A DNA stretch of 64,000 bases from Rotaria macrura (taxonomy: Eukaryota > Rotifera > Eurotatoria > Philodinida > Philodinidae): NCBI GenBank assembly GCA_900239685.1, contig OENT01000634.1, positions 26,419 to 90,418 of the forward strand. The letters are read 5' to 3'. The notes below the pieces were generated by a model. That model had not been told where the DNA came from. It worked only from the letters and a program-made list of their open reading frames with translations, and did no database searches. The position numbers were made by a program, and so were the translations under genes. Numbering within the stretch: the stretch's first letter is position 1; the number at the start of each line of letters is the position of its first letter. Of this stretch, positions 12,982 through 25,286 are shown piece after piece.

Positions 12982-13025
12982 GGGTGTGGTTGTCAATGTA
13001 TATATCAAGCCACAACAACACCCAC
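12982..13025. repeat. GGGTGTGGTTGT / ACAACAACACCC inverted pair
   Basis: The arm GGGTGTGGTTGT is separated by about 18 nt from CACAACAACACCCAC. Arm order and spacing are the same as in the other dispersed hairpins. Confidence 0.55.
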
Positions 13026-14994
13026 TACCAATGGTTACAATTTTTATACTCAAAAATTTATGATTCCCAGAGAGCTCTGAATGTTTTGTGAGAATAAAGT
13101 GTTTCCTGATATTTTATCTCATTGTTATTATAACTTATGAGAATCCCAATAATGAAAAATGGGACTCACTTGTTGATTATAACTGTTTCAATGTATGAAG
13201 GGGTTCCGAAAGCTTTCATTGTGATATTCGTAATCAGTACCTTTAAATCTGTAAGTATATTTCGTTTTAACAAGTGAAATGTTTTTATTTTGCTGATACC
13301 TGTAGGGGACCCAAGACACCAAAATCGTCAATGTCGTTGTTTGATGTATAAAGTTGCAAAACGTTATCAGAAATGATTATAATCATTCGTGAACTCTCAA
13401 ACGCTCCCGCTGATATGAGTGACTCACCAGCGTGTGCTATACATCTTTTTTATGCGGGTGTCTGCTTGACTGTTCTCAAATTTAGTGACTAGCGAAACTA
13501 CCCAGACTCATGCGCCGTGTTCATGATGAATTTTTTCTGAAAACATTCGAGGTTATAGTTTAAATAATACGACTTGCATGGGCCGTTATTCCGGACTTGT
13601 GTGAAAGTTTGCCTGGATATCGGATCATTTTACGGAAATTTTGAAAAAATAAATTATGGAATAAAGTAATAACACACAGAGATAGAGTTGGTTTGACTTA
13701 ATTCATTTCGTTTCTTAATTGAATGAAAAGAGATATGAAAAAAAAATCAATGACAGTATTTATAAATTTTCTTATCACCCTTACCAGAGAAACAGAGTGA
13801 AAACACATTAATCATAATCAATAGAAAGTTTTTCAACTATGTTTTAAATCTTCTTACATTGAGCGAGTTTCTGGACGCATGTTCACCTATTTATATGGGA
13901 AATATTAGTCAACGTGCACAGGATATTCGCCGATGGGTGACTATCTTATTAACAAAAGTCATATTGACGAATTTCCCGCTGCGCAACGAACTGCTTCATA
14001 TAACAGTCCCGTTGTTTTCAATCTTTATCTGTAGCAGAAGTTATTTCGATTTAAAACATAGGTAAAAACAATACAAATTTTGTTGACATGAAACATCTAT
14101 TTTTCAGTTTGATGTCAGTTCGGTATTTTTATTTTTAAAAGTCTGAAAAGATTCCTGCTCTGATAATTACTAGTAATTCACGCTCGATACACACATATAT
14201 AGGTTACAAAAAGGAAGAAACTTACATGAGCATGCTTGGAATAAAGAAATATAAACAAGCAACATAGTATAATCGATTAGTTGCATCAACAAAGTTCATT
14301 TTTGTTTTCATTAATAAAATACAAAATCTGTTTGATTATTGTCGATATGCGAGGTGCTATTGTAAATAATGACCATTGATAAATATATCGAAGATTAATT
14401 TAATATTAAAATTACATAATGTAAAATTTTACAACATGCACGATGATGTATGATTTTTCAGCAAACAATTTCAAGCGTTCACTATTCGCAAGCATGTTGA
14501 TTTTCATACCTTGAAATGAATGAAAAATCGATCATGTTTTTCCTGCATCAAACACACTCGATTTTGAAATTTCTGTATACTGACAGAATAGCTTTGTTAT
14601 TTATGGTCGTCGAATGTTTCAACATACATATAAAGCATTTGAATATGTCCATGACCTTTGCGTTCTCACCTATATTCGTGTGGGATAGTCTCGAATCCTC
14701 AAAAGTCCCATCTTTTTTCTTCTCAGATCTCTCACTTAAGCGTATTTAAAATCGATTAAACAATGAACTTCTGATGATAGAGTTATCATGTCTACCATGC
14801 ACATTTTGAAAAAGATCATTACAAGAAACACATTAGGACATCACAACTATTTGAACAAAATCAAATGAGTTGTATGAGATCATTAAGTAAATAAAAATAT
14901 TATCATTGTTATATTTTATTTTTCATAAAGAAAAAAAAGAATGCTTCTGGTACTTCCTATTATACTAAAAAGCTTACAAATATTTTTTCAGTAG

Positions 14995-16290
14995 TTAATC
15001 AAACAAGCCAAAACCCATATCTTCAGTGTCACAACATTGTTTTATGAAACCATGATGTTCATATCCTTTAGAAACAATTTTTCTGTCTACGGTTTCGTCT
15101 CTAAGCTTTTTCTGCATATGTTCAGCCAATCGAAGTAGCAACGAAATTATTCTTCGGTCATCATCGTATCTTTCAACATCTTTAAGTAATGTAATTTGTT
15201 CATCGACAAGATCAACAGCTTCTTTTCTGTAGCCATCGTTCACTAACTGCGCAATTTTCTTATCCATATCGGCAACTATTTGAGTAACATGCATAGTTTT
15301 CACACGAGGATCAAGGTCTGCAATAAGTGACTCATCTTCTACAAATTTTAATGATAAAGTATTTTTAATCACTGTAGGCGTACCATTGAGATCATTTGGT
15401 TGATTATACCGTAATTCGTACGTAAGTATTTCAACTTCGGTATTTTCTATACCAGAAGTTGTAAATTCACAAAGAACTGATCGCAGATTATCTGAATGGA
15501 GATCACCAAGACTTGCACCAGCAACAATATCTTCGTGACCCCATATCTTCGTAACAATCGCTCCATTTTTACCACGTATTATAAGACGAACTCGTGATGC
15601 ACATACACCAAATACACAGACAAGTGCTTTAGTAACAAGGAATTCTATCATTTCAGGCGATGAAAGAAAATAAAATCTTGATCCTCCAGCATCAGCAATA
15701 CCTTTCATAATGACACTATCAAAGTCAGCACCAATTCCAAATGAGTCAGTGACAATGCCTTTAGTATAATATCCAGCAACAAGATTTGTTAAATCAGTTT
15801 GTGTTTTCAGACCAACATTAGCCTGTCCATCAGAAAATAGGAACATACGTCGTGAAAATCCATCATACACATATTTATCCAGGAGACCAGCCCCTACATC
15901 AATACCACCAGACATGTTCGTTGAACCAGCACTTTGAATTTTGTCTACAAGAGGATAAAGATGCTGACGAGAACATGCTCGCGCATTTTCAAAGATGATG
16001 GATACATCAACATCATATGCAACAAGATGAACTATATCATCATCGTGCAGAAGATTAAGAACAGAAATGACAGCATCTTTTGCAAACGTTAATTTATTGT
16101 TAGCTTCCATGGATCCGCTACGATCAAGAACAAGTACTAAATTAAGTGGTGTTCGTTTGCTTGCATCTCCTTTACTTTTTGTTTCAATGTCGAAACGAAC
16201 TTTCTTGGTATTTAAAACACCAGCAATAGCATGTGGATTATCTGGAATACATTGAACTTTGATATCAGCTAAGTCTGTATTGTTAGTCAT
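14995..16290 (-). CDS. VWA-domain protein
   Basis: A von Willebrand factor A domain followed by a beta-rich and helical C-terminal region, similar in layout to bacterial/eukaryotic 'VWFA domain-containing' and inter-alpha-trypsin-inhibitor-like proteins. The metal-ion-dependent adhesion site is complete: DRSGS (DxSxS), the threonine in AGSTNMSGG, and the aspartate in FLFSDGQ. No signal peptide or membrane span is visible, so a cytosolic role in protein interaction is likely. The frame is open from 16344, but I chose ATG 16290 (MTNNTDLADIKV). TTTACTTTCAG at about 16315-16305 just upstream looks like a 3' splice site, which would make the first 18 codons part of an intron and put an untranslated exon before the start. 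From 16290 it encodes 431 residues. AATAAA on the minus strand lies near 14915. Confidence 0.88.
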   Translation of the reverse strand: MTNNTDLADIKVQCIPDNPHAIAGVLNTKKVRFDIETKSKGDASKRTPLNLVLVLDRSGSMEANNKLTFAKDAVISVLNLLHDDDIVHLVAYDVDVSIIFENARACSRQHLYPLVDKIQSAGSTNMSGGIDVGAGLLDKYVYDGFSRRMFLFSDGQANVGLKTQTDLTNLVAGYYTKGIVTDSFGIGADFDSVIMKGIADAGGSRFYFLSSPEMIEFLVTKALVCVFGVCASRVRLIIRGKNGAIVTKIWGHEDIVAGASLGDLHSDNLRSVLCEFTTSGIENTEVEILTYELRYNQPNDLNGTPTVIKNTLSLKFVEDESLIADLDPRVKTMHVTQIVADMDKKIAQLVNDGYRKEAVDLVDEQITLLKDVERYDDDRRIISLLLRLAEHMQKKLRDETVDRKIVSKGYEHHGFIKQCCDTEDMGFGLFD

Positions 16291-17249
16291 ATTGATTCGA
16301 TGTACTGAAAGTAAATTTATCGAACTTGTAAATAATGGGCTCAAAAATACACAAAACCTACTTTAAAATTAATCGAATAGTTGATTGTGTTTAGTTGATA
16401 GTTACACAGCAAAGAAACTGTCTTTAGAAGAGAGAATGCATTTATATTTTATACGTGAACAAAATGACGATAGTGTTGTGCAATACTTGTTGTCCTAAGT
16501 CACATTATTTTGAAAGAAAGAACAGACTGTCTCAATCACTGGAACACTATTATGAAATTACATGATCAGAAGGTGCAGCGGAAAAAAACGAAGGCACAAC
16601 TGAGCATTCAGATGTCGGTAAGCGTCAGTATGAGAGGAAACATAATTGGGACCAAATCACATTAGATGAGGCATTTACTATGTATTAAGGAAATAAAAAT
16701 TTGGATACTAAGTGTTTTTATTAAATTCTAAATGCCATGATCAGAGTTGTTGGGTATGGGGGTGCTCTCTAAAAAAATCGTACCCGAGATCACGGAAACG
16801 AAGAAAGATCAATAACCGTGACTTTGATATTCTGAGCGAGGAAAAGCACTATGCGCTTCCTGTATTTCGTTCCGACCGTTCTAAATCTAGGGCCACTGGG
16901 ACAATTTAATAAGGTTTTTCTCCCCGACCTAGAACAAACGTTTCGTTTCATATGATACTGATCCTAATCCGAGAATCAGTTCTTGATGAGTAACTTGAGC
17001 CTACTCAAATGTTAACAGTCTTTCGAACATATTCTTGGCATGCCCAAAACAAAACCCACAACACATGGAACTTTTTCTACACAGGAATGACACTAAGAAC
17101 TGTGACGTGTTCATTTTTTGGTGAACTAACTATTGAAAAATACCATTAAGTCTTAAATATGGAAATAGAACCTACCACAATGATATGATCATGCTGTTTA
17201 AAACGAAAAGAAAAGAAAAGAATCTGTTAATTATCAAGCGCAGAAAGTA

Positions 17250-17729
17250 CACTCTAAAAAAATAAGAGCCTTACCGAACCTCCAAAAAAGGTTCGGTAGA
17301 TGACAAAAAGCTTGCAAATGTGTTCAAAGTTCCAAAAAAAGAATAAAAAGACACACGGAACCTTTAAAGGATCTGATCGTATGCCCGCAATCAGGTCCTT
17401 TTTTCTTTGGAACCTTTTTAAGTTCGGTCGAGAAAAAAAAGGTTTCGTATTAAATATAATGGTTTTATGCGAAACCCAGTACGAAACCATGAGGTTTACT
17501 ACGAAAATTTTCGAGTTTCGTATTTGCCTACGAAACCTTTTTTTTCTCGACCGAACTTAAAAAGGTTTCGAAGAAAAAATGACCTGATTGAGGGCACACG
17601 ATCAGATCCTTTAAAGGATCCGTGTGTTTTTTTATTCTTTTTTTGGAACTTTGAACACATTTGCAAGCTTTTTGTCATCTACCGAACCTTTTTGGGGGGT
17701 TCGGTAAAGCTCTTATTTTGTTTAGAGTG
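17250..17729. repeat. 480-bp palindromic MITE, TA-flanked
   Basis: The ends CACTCTAAAAAAATAAGAGC and GCTCTTATTTTGTTTAGAGTG are inverted copies flanked by TA (17248-17249 and 17730-17731). The two arms, about 210-230 bp each, mirror each other (TTACCGAACC, GATGACAAAAAGCTTGCAAA, GGATCTGATCGT), with a short central region rich in GAAACC. TA duplication is the mark of Tc1/mariner-type insertion. ORFs on both strands here are products of the palindrome. Confidence 0.85.
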
Positions 17730-20262
17730 TAAACTTACCGAAAACGATATGGTCATGTTTTTTGATTACCCAAATAGAGAATAAAAATTCGAAAACTGAA
17801 AAGTTTTTGTGAGTCGTTTTTAAACCATAGTTAGGGGTATTTGTGAAACAATTTCAAGATTTTTCAAACTTCCGGAACCTTTCAGAATATGCAAAAAAAT
17901 TTGCAAAGTCGGCAGCGGTCCTCAAGTATATATTTTAGGCAAATACAGCCCTCGAAAACCAAAAAGATTTTTGATGCAAGACTTTCGAGACCGGAAAGGT
18001 GTCCCAGTATTCCCATTCGGATTCCAACTCAGCTTTTCTGACAATATTAGTTTTCTATAATACGCTAACGGCTTTTGAGATTACGGTTAGTTTTCCGAGA
18101 CCAAAAAACCCAAACATGTATTGTTAAGAACGTTTCAAGCTTTCAAAAACTCTCTCGCAAACCTTTAAATGTTTACGAAGAAGTTACCGAACTGGTTCGA
18201 TTTTCGAGGAAATGTGTTTTTTTAGAGAGCAGATCTGTTTCAATAATAATTGAACCTTGCACCAATACTGGCACCCTCCACCATCCAACTCCGACCGCCG
18301 AAAACAATATCAAAATACTGCACACTATATGAATCAAGAAATCGTATCCTTCATCGATGAACAACTTACTTTTACCCATTAAAAAACATTTTGTAGAAAA
18401 GAGCGTTCCAAAGTAAACTTTTAGAGAAAAAAATTTATTTGTACGTTTAAGTACATTTCTTTTTTCTGCAACGGATCTTCATGCATCCTTTTCCTAAATA
18501 TTTACACGGTTCTTTTTTCAACTTAAAGTGCCACCAAATAGCACCATTTGACCACCTTTAATCTTACGCTATGAATATTTCTGAGTTCTTTTGCTAAAAG
18601 CACAAAATTTTTCACATTACTCCTTGAACGCATTTTTCAACGCGTTTCTTTTATCAAAAAAGGTTTTTTTAATCTATGCCTGTTTTTTTAAAAACGAGAC
18701 TTTTGCGAGAGCGTTAGAACATATTTTTATGCGTCTGTCATTAAGAATATAATTCATTTCTTAAACAAGTTGAAAGAATATTTACTTTCGAATTTTGGGC
18801 AAATTCCCATTAAATGAAGTAAGAGTTTCTGATATTCGGAAAAACCTTTTTTCGAAAACACTTTCGACAATAAATCCCCAAAATAAGACAATTTCAGAGA
18901 TAAATTTTCCGACTATAGCAATTCAGAATATAATTATTTCAATATTAAGAAAGTAAGACACAGTTATGTAACAAAACGTAGAAGCGCAGATAAATTTAAC
19001 TAAGTTTGATTTGTTTAAAAAGATACCTTCAAGAACGTGAAAAAGCTATACATAAGATGATATCACAAGATAAGAACTTTGTTAACTTATTTCCGTCCAT
19101 TCATTAGTTATATAATGCCCTTTTAAAGATGTTAACAAAGATTCGAGCGTTCCATATTTAGAACATTATTTTGATCATATTTTCAAGATTTTTCTTTAGA
19201 TTAGGCACATTCTATGAATACAATGGCTTACTAGCATCTCGCGGTGTGCGTGCAATTTGAAGAAATTCCATCTTCAATATATTTCAAGAAGTTAAACTTG
19301 AAATAATAGTGTATTTGTTCAATCTCCTAAGCAGTGCTCTACTCAAATTGTAGTCGAGCTTTCCTTTTTGTCGTTACTGATTTTCTGTATAGACCCTCAA
19401 GAATTTTTAGTTGCTTGGTTTCAAATAGAAGCTCCAATATGTATGTAAGCAACTATTCAATGAATAATGCACTTTAAAATACAAGTTTTCGTCCACTCCA
19501 AACATAGTTTCTGACTAATACCAATAGCATTCATAATCTGTTATTCTTATTCTCTCCTTTTCCGTCTCTTTATACTTCTTCCTATATTCTGTTCCGTGAA
19601 CCCTTTATTCCACCTGACACCGCTAACTACTGGTCCCTGTATGAATGTAAGCACGAGGATGACGCTGCCTTTAAAATACAAGCGCTGTCTGTTGATATAC
19701 AAGTACGGCCGACGAATTCTATTGTATAATATATTCTGATATCTGTGAGATGGATTCTTTTTCGTTCACTCAGCATCTTTTGAATGAAGTCCATGTCAGT
19801 CCATGGTATAAAATCGATGCGGCACTGCTTATTTTTTATCTTTTATTTCTTTCCATCATTTTAAATGAGAAGTGATCATGATATAGTGAGACGAACGAAA
19901 TATCTTGAAGCCCATTCAATAGGCAATAACGAAACATGTTTCCGAAACTTTCTATACAAAGTGATTGATTTCATGTTAATTATTGGTGATTTCTAGTCCA
20001 GATACAAGTTCAAATTTTCATACGAGCATAAAACATAAATTGAGTACTATTCAAGATGTTATTTTGATAATGATATTGAGAGTGGTGAAGATTATGAAGT
20101 GGATCAGCATTCTGAAACATCAAGTTATGATTTTTCTGAAAAATGTGAATAATATTGATGTAAACAAAAATATAGAAGATGACAACATAGATGATAGTGA
20201 TTATAATATAGCGGGTAGTTTTCATTGAATTTAAGATGATTTAGCAGCACGAGTACTTGAGA

Positions 20263-20357
20263 GTGTAAATGTGTATGTGTTAGTGCAATTGTAGGGTAAG
20301 TATTGGTCTTTGTGTTGTATGCTTGAAAAAGGCTAAACCGATACTCATACCCACCAC
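20263..20357. repeat. G-rich / C-rich inverted pair 3' of ART gene
   Basis: GTGTAAATGTGTATGTG and GGGTAAGTAT are followed by ATACTCATACCCACCAC. The pairing GGGTAAGTAT with ATACTCATACCC gives a loose hairpin about 110 bp past the stop codon of the ART gene. AATAAA (complement at about 20372) sits between the hairpin and the stop. Confidence 0.4.
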
Positions 20358-20467
20358 CTTAGAAGATTTATTATTTTACTCTGTTTTTATAGTTTAGTAA
20401 GTTTTCATTTCTGAGTTTCAACTTTGATTGTTATGGGCATTTAGTCAATGGAACTCATGTGCAGCTG

Positions 20468-22809
20468 TCATTCATTACTCTGCGATGAAACACGTTCAAT
20501 CGATTGGTTAATACAAACAACGTAGTAGTGGGTAGCTTGTAATGTGTCACAATAGATGCTGGCTGCTTTTCGATAGTTATCTAAAGCTTCAATAAACTCT
20601 TTCTTGTCCTCATACACATTACCAATGATTTCAAACGACCATGCGATCTGATAATGTTGAGGAGGTAAGGATTTTTCAAAGATTTTGAGTGAAAGCGTAG
20701 CATGTATGACTGCTTCATCATAATTTCGAAGACATCTGTGAACATCGGCAATGGCACTGTGTAGAATGCCCATATAAGGATGATGAGCATCGAAATGCTT
20801 CTCATTTATCGTTAATGCTTTCTGAAAACAATCCATCGCTTTCGAGTAACTCTTCATTCTCCTATAGACATATCCAATGCTAGTCAAACAATTGGCTATA
20901 TCCGGATGTCCATCACAATACGCTTTCTGAAATAACAATAATGCAGTTTCCAAAGTCTCGAGTGCCTGACCAAGATCACCCTTTTTCCGATATACAGCAC
21001 CGATACTGAGGTAACTCTTTGCTAAATCCTGGCAACCGGCTCCTAATTTCTTTCTCTTAAGTTTCAGCGATTTGCGATGCCATACTAGACTTGTATCCAA
21101 ATCGTCTTTCTTTCTGGCTAAATGGCCCAATGAGTAATAACAACGAGTGACGTTTTCATGATCTTCGGGTAACTCGTCAAGTAAACGATATAAGTATTTT
21201 TCAGCGTGACTGTATTTACCCATTTCCAATAACAAATTACCGAATGAAAGAAGATCTGTCTCTTCATTGCATTCGTTATATTCTTTCTTCATTTGATGGA
21301 AAACAGACTTTAGTTCATCATTTTCACTGCATAATGCCATTTCAACTATCCATACTCGTTCAGTGTCACAATGAATGTCGACTAGTCGAAAAATCGATCC
21401 CAACATGAAGAGTACCTCTTTTTCTTCGGGAAAGTAACTAAGAGATGTTATATTAGCGAATGATTTGCCATTCTCTAATTGAGGATCAGCAATAATTTCG
21501 AATAGCACTCGTTCCATATCACCCGAAACTGATGAATCAGTGAGAAAAGCAAAAGCTACTTGTCGTTCGTCACTCGTCGAGAGAAATGAGTTGATCGAGA
21601 TTAATTTTCCTATCGAGTTTTTTAATAATTGTAATTCGTCACTGGACATCAGTTGCCCTCGATAAAGACGAAGAAATGATGAACACTGATGTTTCTTTAA
21701 CTGTCGTTCAAGATCACGAATGAAAAATTGCAGGAGAAACAAAAGGTCAATATTTTGCACTCGAAGAGCTTTGTTCAATATTCGATAAAGAAATGAATCT
21801 CTAGTGTACCACCATATAGCTCTATCAGCTGAATACTCTTGCTCAAGTTCGCGAACAATTTTCAGTGCAGCCATATTATCTTGATATCCTAGTTTACACA
21901 AAGCAGCTAACTCTTTTTTGAGTGCTACTATTGGTTTCATACGAAGCAAGCAATCGATCAATAATTGTGAATAGACGAATTGGCCATTTATATCAGTGGT
22001 TGATTGTTCTCGACCAGCAGTCGAAGTGAAAACGCTGATCGGCAGTGTTTCGTCAACGTTACTGCTATTTCGTTTCCTTTCATCTGACTGAACTTGGACA
22101 ATCAGTTTATCCAACTGGACAATCACAGCTTTCACCTATAACACAATGCAAACAAAACGCATCAAATTAATATCTGATTTCTTTTATATTTTCACGATAG
22201 CAGTGTGATAATATATGGGGGAAAAGAGCACAGCAATATTTCTATTTCGAAAGGAGTCGAACACCTGCTCTTCTGCCTTTTCAGACAGCAGTATCAACGG
22301 TATATCAGAAGGGTGTGGATGTAAGTGTATGTTCTAATGTGGCATAGGCTTGAAAAAATCCTACATCTACGCTCTCTCTGAAACCCACCCACATACTGTC
22401 ACTCACACCCACACTCACACATCGACTCCCTACTTGCCTTTGTGAATTTGTTGGCCCAACTTTTGTGTTTTACTTCATCCGAGCAGTAAACATAAACTGA
22501 CAAGAGCTGTCGAAGTGAATGAATACGAGGTACGATTTCTGCTCCTAATCGACCACTGACAATGAGGATAACCCTGTCTTGACAGGAAAGCTTGCGAATG
22601 TAATCTTCACATTCTTGATCATAGTGAAATGTCATCAAATGGTTGATTGAAGCGCGAAGTCTTTTTTGAGCTGTGATATTTTCAGCGGTTTCGTTGACAG
22701 CAGCATCAAGCCAAAGTAGAAAAAACGTTTCTAGATTATTGCTTTCCATGGCAAGCAGCACAGAAGTTGCGTTTCTTATTTGTGCTGTTGCCTTTTGTTT
22801 TGTGCACAC
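20468..22809 (-). CDS. ADP-ribosyltransferase with C-terminal TPRs
   Basis: A predicted mono-ADP-ribosyltransferase fused to kinesin-light-chain-type TPRs, a family strongly expanded in bdelloids. Exon 1 is 22809-22438 (124 codons, ending ...WANKFTK); exon 2 is 22135-20468 (555 codons, starting VKAVIVQLDKL); both junctions are phase 0. The 302-nt intron begins GCAAGT and ends TTATAG, a GC-AG intron. Total length is 679 residues. The ART R-S-E set is intact: R283 in LYRGQLMS, STS at about 310-312 in INSFLSTS, and E362-K-E364 in PEEKEVLFMLG. About six 42-residue TPRs fill the last 250 residues (for example HPDIANCLTSIGYVYRR). No signal peptide is seen, so it is probably intracellular, with the TPRs selecting the protein target. 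It is the intact paralogue of the broken locus at 330-3889, which has the same strand and domain order. Confidence 0.9.
22311..22420. repeat. G-rich / C-rich pair inside the ART intron
   Basis: GGGTGTGGATGTAAGTGTATG (22311-22331) faces CTACATCTACGC and CCCACCCACATAC, followed by CACTCACACCCACACTCACACA. It occupies about a third of the GC-AG intron, close to the donor side on the minus strand. Folding in the pre-mRNA could influence splicing. Confidence 0.55.
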
Positions 22810-24097
22810 TAAAAGGTTGATAAAGTGATAAAAACAAAACCCTTGAATCGACAGTAGTCGAATTTCTTTGACAATCTCTCAAAATAGCTTCGATTCATGT
22901 TCTTTTATCGTAATTGCTTCATTCATGACAACAGTGATTTAAGGCAGGGTGTGGGAGCCACTGTACTCAAGTTTTGTTTTCGATCAAAGATACACGCACC
23001 GACGTCCACATCCGAACCCTCTACATTGGACTAGCTTGTCTTATGCTCACACGCGAAGGGAGTGATGCATTTTTCTGGCCGTGTTGCGAACAGGGGAAGG
23101 CAAACAATTCAGTAACAGAACTGAAAGAATATGAATAATAAAGCGTCGAACGTACACACGCACATTGACTCAGGTGCAGCAATAGAAAACAGCTTCTCGC
23201 TTCATATTCACCGACTTGGTTCTGCTGTGTTGTGCATGGCAGAATGAAATAAAAAAGAAACTGCGACATGCTATGATGCATAGAGTAAGAGTGTTTCTTT
23301 GCTTTTATGTTGCTCATGCTCTTCTAAAGGTTTTCATGTGAAAGCGACCAAATTTTATGCACAGTACATCTACTTGTATTGTTATTTTTAGATAATAACC
23401 GTTTTATCATTCATTTCTGAGAAAATTCATGAATGAATTCACGCGCTGGTAGAAAATCGCTTCAACGCCCGGAATCTTCATCGTATTAATTCGTAGTGCA
23501 TGGTAACTATAGTGTGGAATTTCATATTTTTGGGTAGAATATGGTCCGTTTTGTGAATTTTCTCGTTGGTGTTTGAAGCCCGAGGTCTGTTCATGAATAT
23601 CTAAACAACTGTTTTAAATTTTAACGGATTTTTCTTGCTATATTGATAATTCGAATACAACATAACGTTGATAGAACTTGTTCGCGGTCAGCTTATTTAA
23701 TTCCCATATCTGTTTAGAAGTGAAGTGCTGAAAGGCAAAGTGGTACTAGCTGCTGACTGTCAACGAAAACTGTCTATTTTCTGTTACGCTACAATTGCAG
23801 TACATATTACATCAATACTTTTGTCTCAGTTCAATATCCAAATCTTAATCTACAGTTGAATTATGTTCCAAAGCGATGAATAACTATGTCGGAATCAATT
23901 TCTCCATGAAGATTTCTCGAAACTATATCCCATTAGCAGACAGGCCAAAGCTCTCAATTCAACCTCGAAGTTTCTTTAGTGTGGTCACACCCTAAGTTGT
24001 TCCGGTACTTGTTTTCTGTAGAGTACGATAATCAGGAAATGTTGCCGCGCATCCCTCAAATTTATATTCTCACTACTCATAACAAAATACTCTCTAG
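22810..24097. other. intergenic between divergent genes
   Basis: Lies between the start of the ART gene (minus) and the start of the 24098 gene (plus), so it should contain both promoters. The only structure I see is the G/C pair at 22947-23020. TTTTCTGTAG near 24028 and CTCTCTAG directly before 24098 look like 3' splice sites for the downstream gene. Confidence 0.4.
22947..23020. repeat. GGGTGTGGGAG / GTCCACATCCGAACCCT inverted pair
   Basis: A G-rich arm at 22947-22957 and a C-rich arm at 23004-23020, with about 45 nt between them. Arm order is the same as in the other copies. It lies just upstream of the ART gene start. Confidence 0.45.
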
Positions 24098-24847
24098 ATG
24101 GACGCCGATCTGCAGGCAGTTTGCAGTCTCATACAAGAGCACTTTATTTTTCATCCTGATCCACATCGAGAGAGCAAGGTGTGTTCTACAATAGCTGCAT
24201 TCTACATTTTTCACAAACGAGCCAGTGATTATGCTGAGTTGCCTGAAGCTTCTCTTTCCAAGATCCGGCAGCGTCTTGTCACATTGTTTGATAGTGAAGT
24301 CACACTCACTGCACCTGAATGTCCTGAACTGGAAAGTGACCTTGATGGTGTCCATATTGCTGTGTTTCAAAAGATCAACAGGTATATTTTCGAAGAACTT
24401 GACTCTGCACTGGAACAGTATCTTAAAGCTGACATGCCAAACTTCTCCACCGTATCCTCACTGCTCAGTTTACCAAGTAGAATATTATTGCCGCTACCAT
24501 CATTATCTGCACCTCTATCTAGCGTGTCAGAATTACCTGTGCCAGTTATCGAATGGGCAGTTAACATATTAGAACAATTGAATTATGCTACTTATCTCAG
24601 CCTCGCATCTTCGTTATCGTTAAACGAATGGATGAAAACAATCGTCGACAAACATTACGATCCTACCAGTCTTATTCATTATCTCCAATTAGGATGGAAT
24701 ACTATACTGGCGCGCTATTGTGAAGTGATGATCGTTTCTCGTGGCTCACCCGATCACACGAAACTGCTCAGTAATTTTGTAGACAGGTTGCGCAACACGA
24801 TGTGTTATCCTGCTCGTGTTTCCATATTGACATCTTCTCTAGCTTGA
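24098..24847 (+). CDS. uncharacterised protein, faintly RGS-like
   Basis: A 249-residue open frame with even codon use and no internal repeats. Residues about 50-125 (ASLSKIRQRLVTLFDSEV... VFQKINRYIFEELDSALEQYL KAD) resemble the second half of a regulator-of-G-protein-signalling helix bundle, where an F..A/I...I...L......FL.SD pattern is usual; this is inference from pattern only. The C-terminal half (IEWAVNILEQLNYATYL, YLQLGWNTILARYCEVMI) is helical and not recognised. No signal peptide or membrane span is seen. A TAG stands directly before the ATG and could be the end of a 3' splice site (ATACTCTCTAG), so the protein may begin in an upstream exon I cannot define. A missing first exon would explain why the first half of an RGS fold is not visible. 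Confidence 0.6.
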   Translation: MDADLQAVCSLIQEHFIFHPDPHRESKVCSTIAAFYIFHKRASDYAELPEASLSKIRQRLVTLFDSEVTLTAPECPELESDLDGVHIAVFQKINRYIFEELDSALEQYLKADMPNFSTVSSLLSLPSRILLPLPSLSAPLSSVSELPVPVIEWAVNILEQLNYATYLSLASSLSLNEWMKTIVDKHYDPTSLIHYLQLGWNTILARYCEVMIVSRGSPDHTKLLSNFVDRLRNTMCYPARVSILTSSLA

Positions 24848-25286
24848 TAGTAGTCATGCAACATGAAAAATCTATACGTTTATGTAAAACCGTGAATACG
24901 TAATCCGTCCTCTAAGTCATTAATCATGTGGCATGGGTGGTGTGTGAGTGTGGTCTTGAAGGTACAGGATCTGATTAAATAGAAGAATAAAACCTGCACT
25001 CAAACACACCTCCTCAATGAAATGTCGCACTCGTCAAATTCGTTGACGAAAAGTACAAGGCGGATATTTCCCAATTGAGAATAGAAGTACTGAACATTAA
25101 GCTTATTGTATTATTGAGAATTAACATCAAGATAATGAAAAAAATAGAAACAGGACGATGAAACCAAGAAAAACGTTTACAACTACTTCACTAACAGAAA
25201 ATATAAGTTGTTCATTTTTAAATTTGAGTCTTTCCATGTTCTTTCGATTATATCTAGAATAAAGTAGAAGAGCGAGGAGGACAGGG
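24848..25286. other. short intergenic stretch with G/C hairpin
   Basis: The only structure noted is the G/C pair at 24934-25014, about 90 bp past the stop codon of the plus-strand gene. The remainder shows nothing recognisable. Confidence 0.4.
24934..25014. repeat. GGGTGGTGTGTGAGTGTGG / ACTCAAACACACCTCC pair
   Basis: The G-rich arm at 24934-24952 is inverted-complementary in large part to GCACTCAAACACACCTCC at 24996-25013, leaving a loop of about 43 nt. It lies 3' of the gene ending at 24847. Confidence 0.6.

Larger units (their letters stand above)
11425..14994. other. intergenic, no gene recognised
   Basis: AT-rich sequence between two minus-strand genes. It carries G/C-rich inverted pairs at 12335-12384 and 12982-13025, and a lone G-rich arm (GTGTGTGGGTGTGG) at 12803-12816. 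Short ORFs at 11637-11828, 13859-14065 and 14516-14749 show no motif. Confidence 0.5.
16345..20467. other. intergenic, repeats only
   Basis: It holds the TA-flanked palindromic element 17250-17729 and the G/C pair 20263-20357. An acidic, Ser/Glu-rich fragment (around 20055-20150, plus) may be a remnant of a transposase N-terminus, but it is too short and broken to name. The rest has no coding signal that I recognise. Confidence 0.45.

Noticed and set aside
16552..16687. Short coding-like fragment (EGAAEKNEGTTEHSDVGKRQ)
   Set aside because: About 40 codons with no start, no partner exon and no recognisable family. Might be a relic, but not supportable.
17254..17784. Overlapping ORFs with similar peptides on both strands
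   Set aside because: Products of the palindromic TA-flanked element.
20055..20150. Acidic fragment resembling a transposase N-terminus
   Set aside because: Only about 35 codons, frame broken, no catalytic motif.
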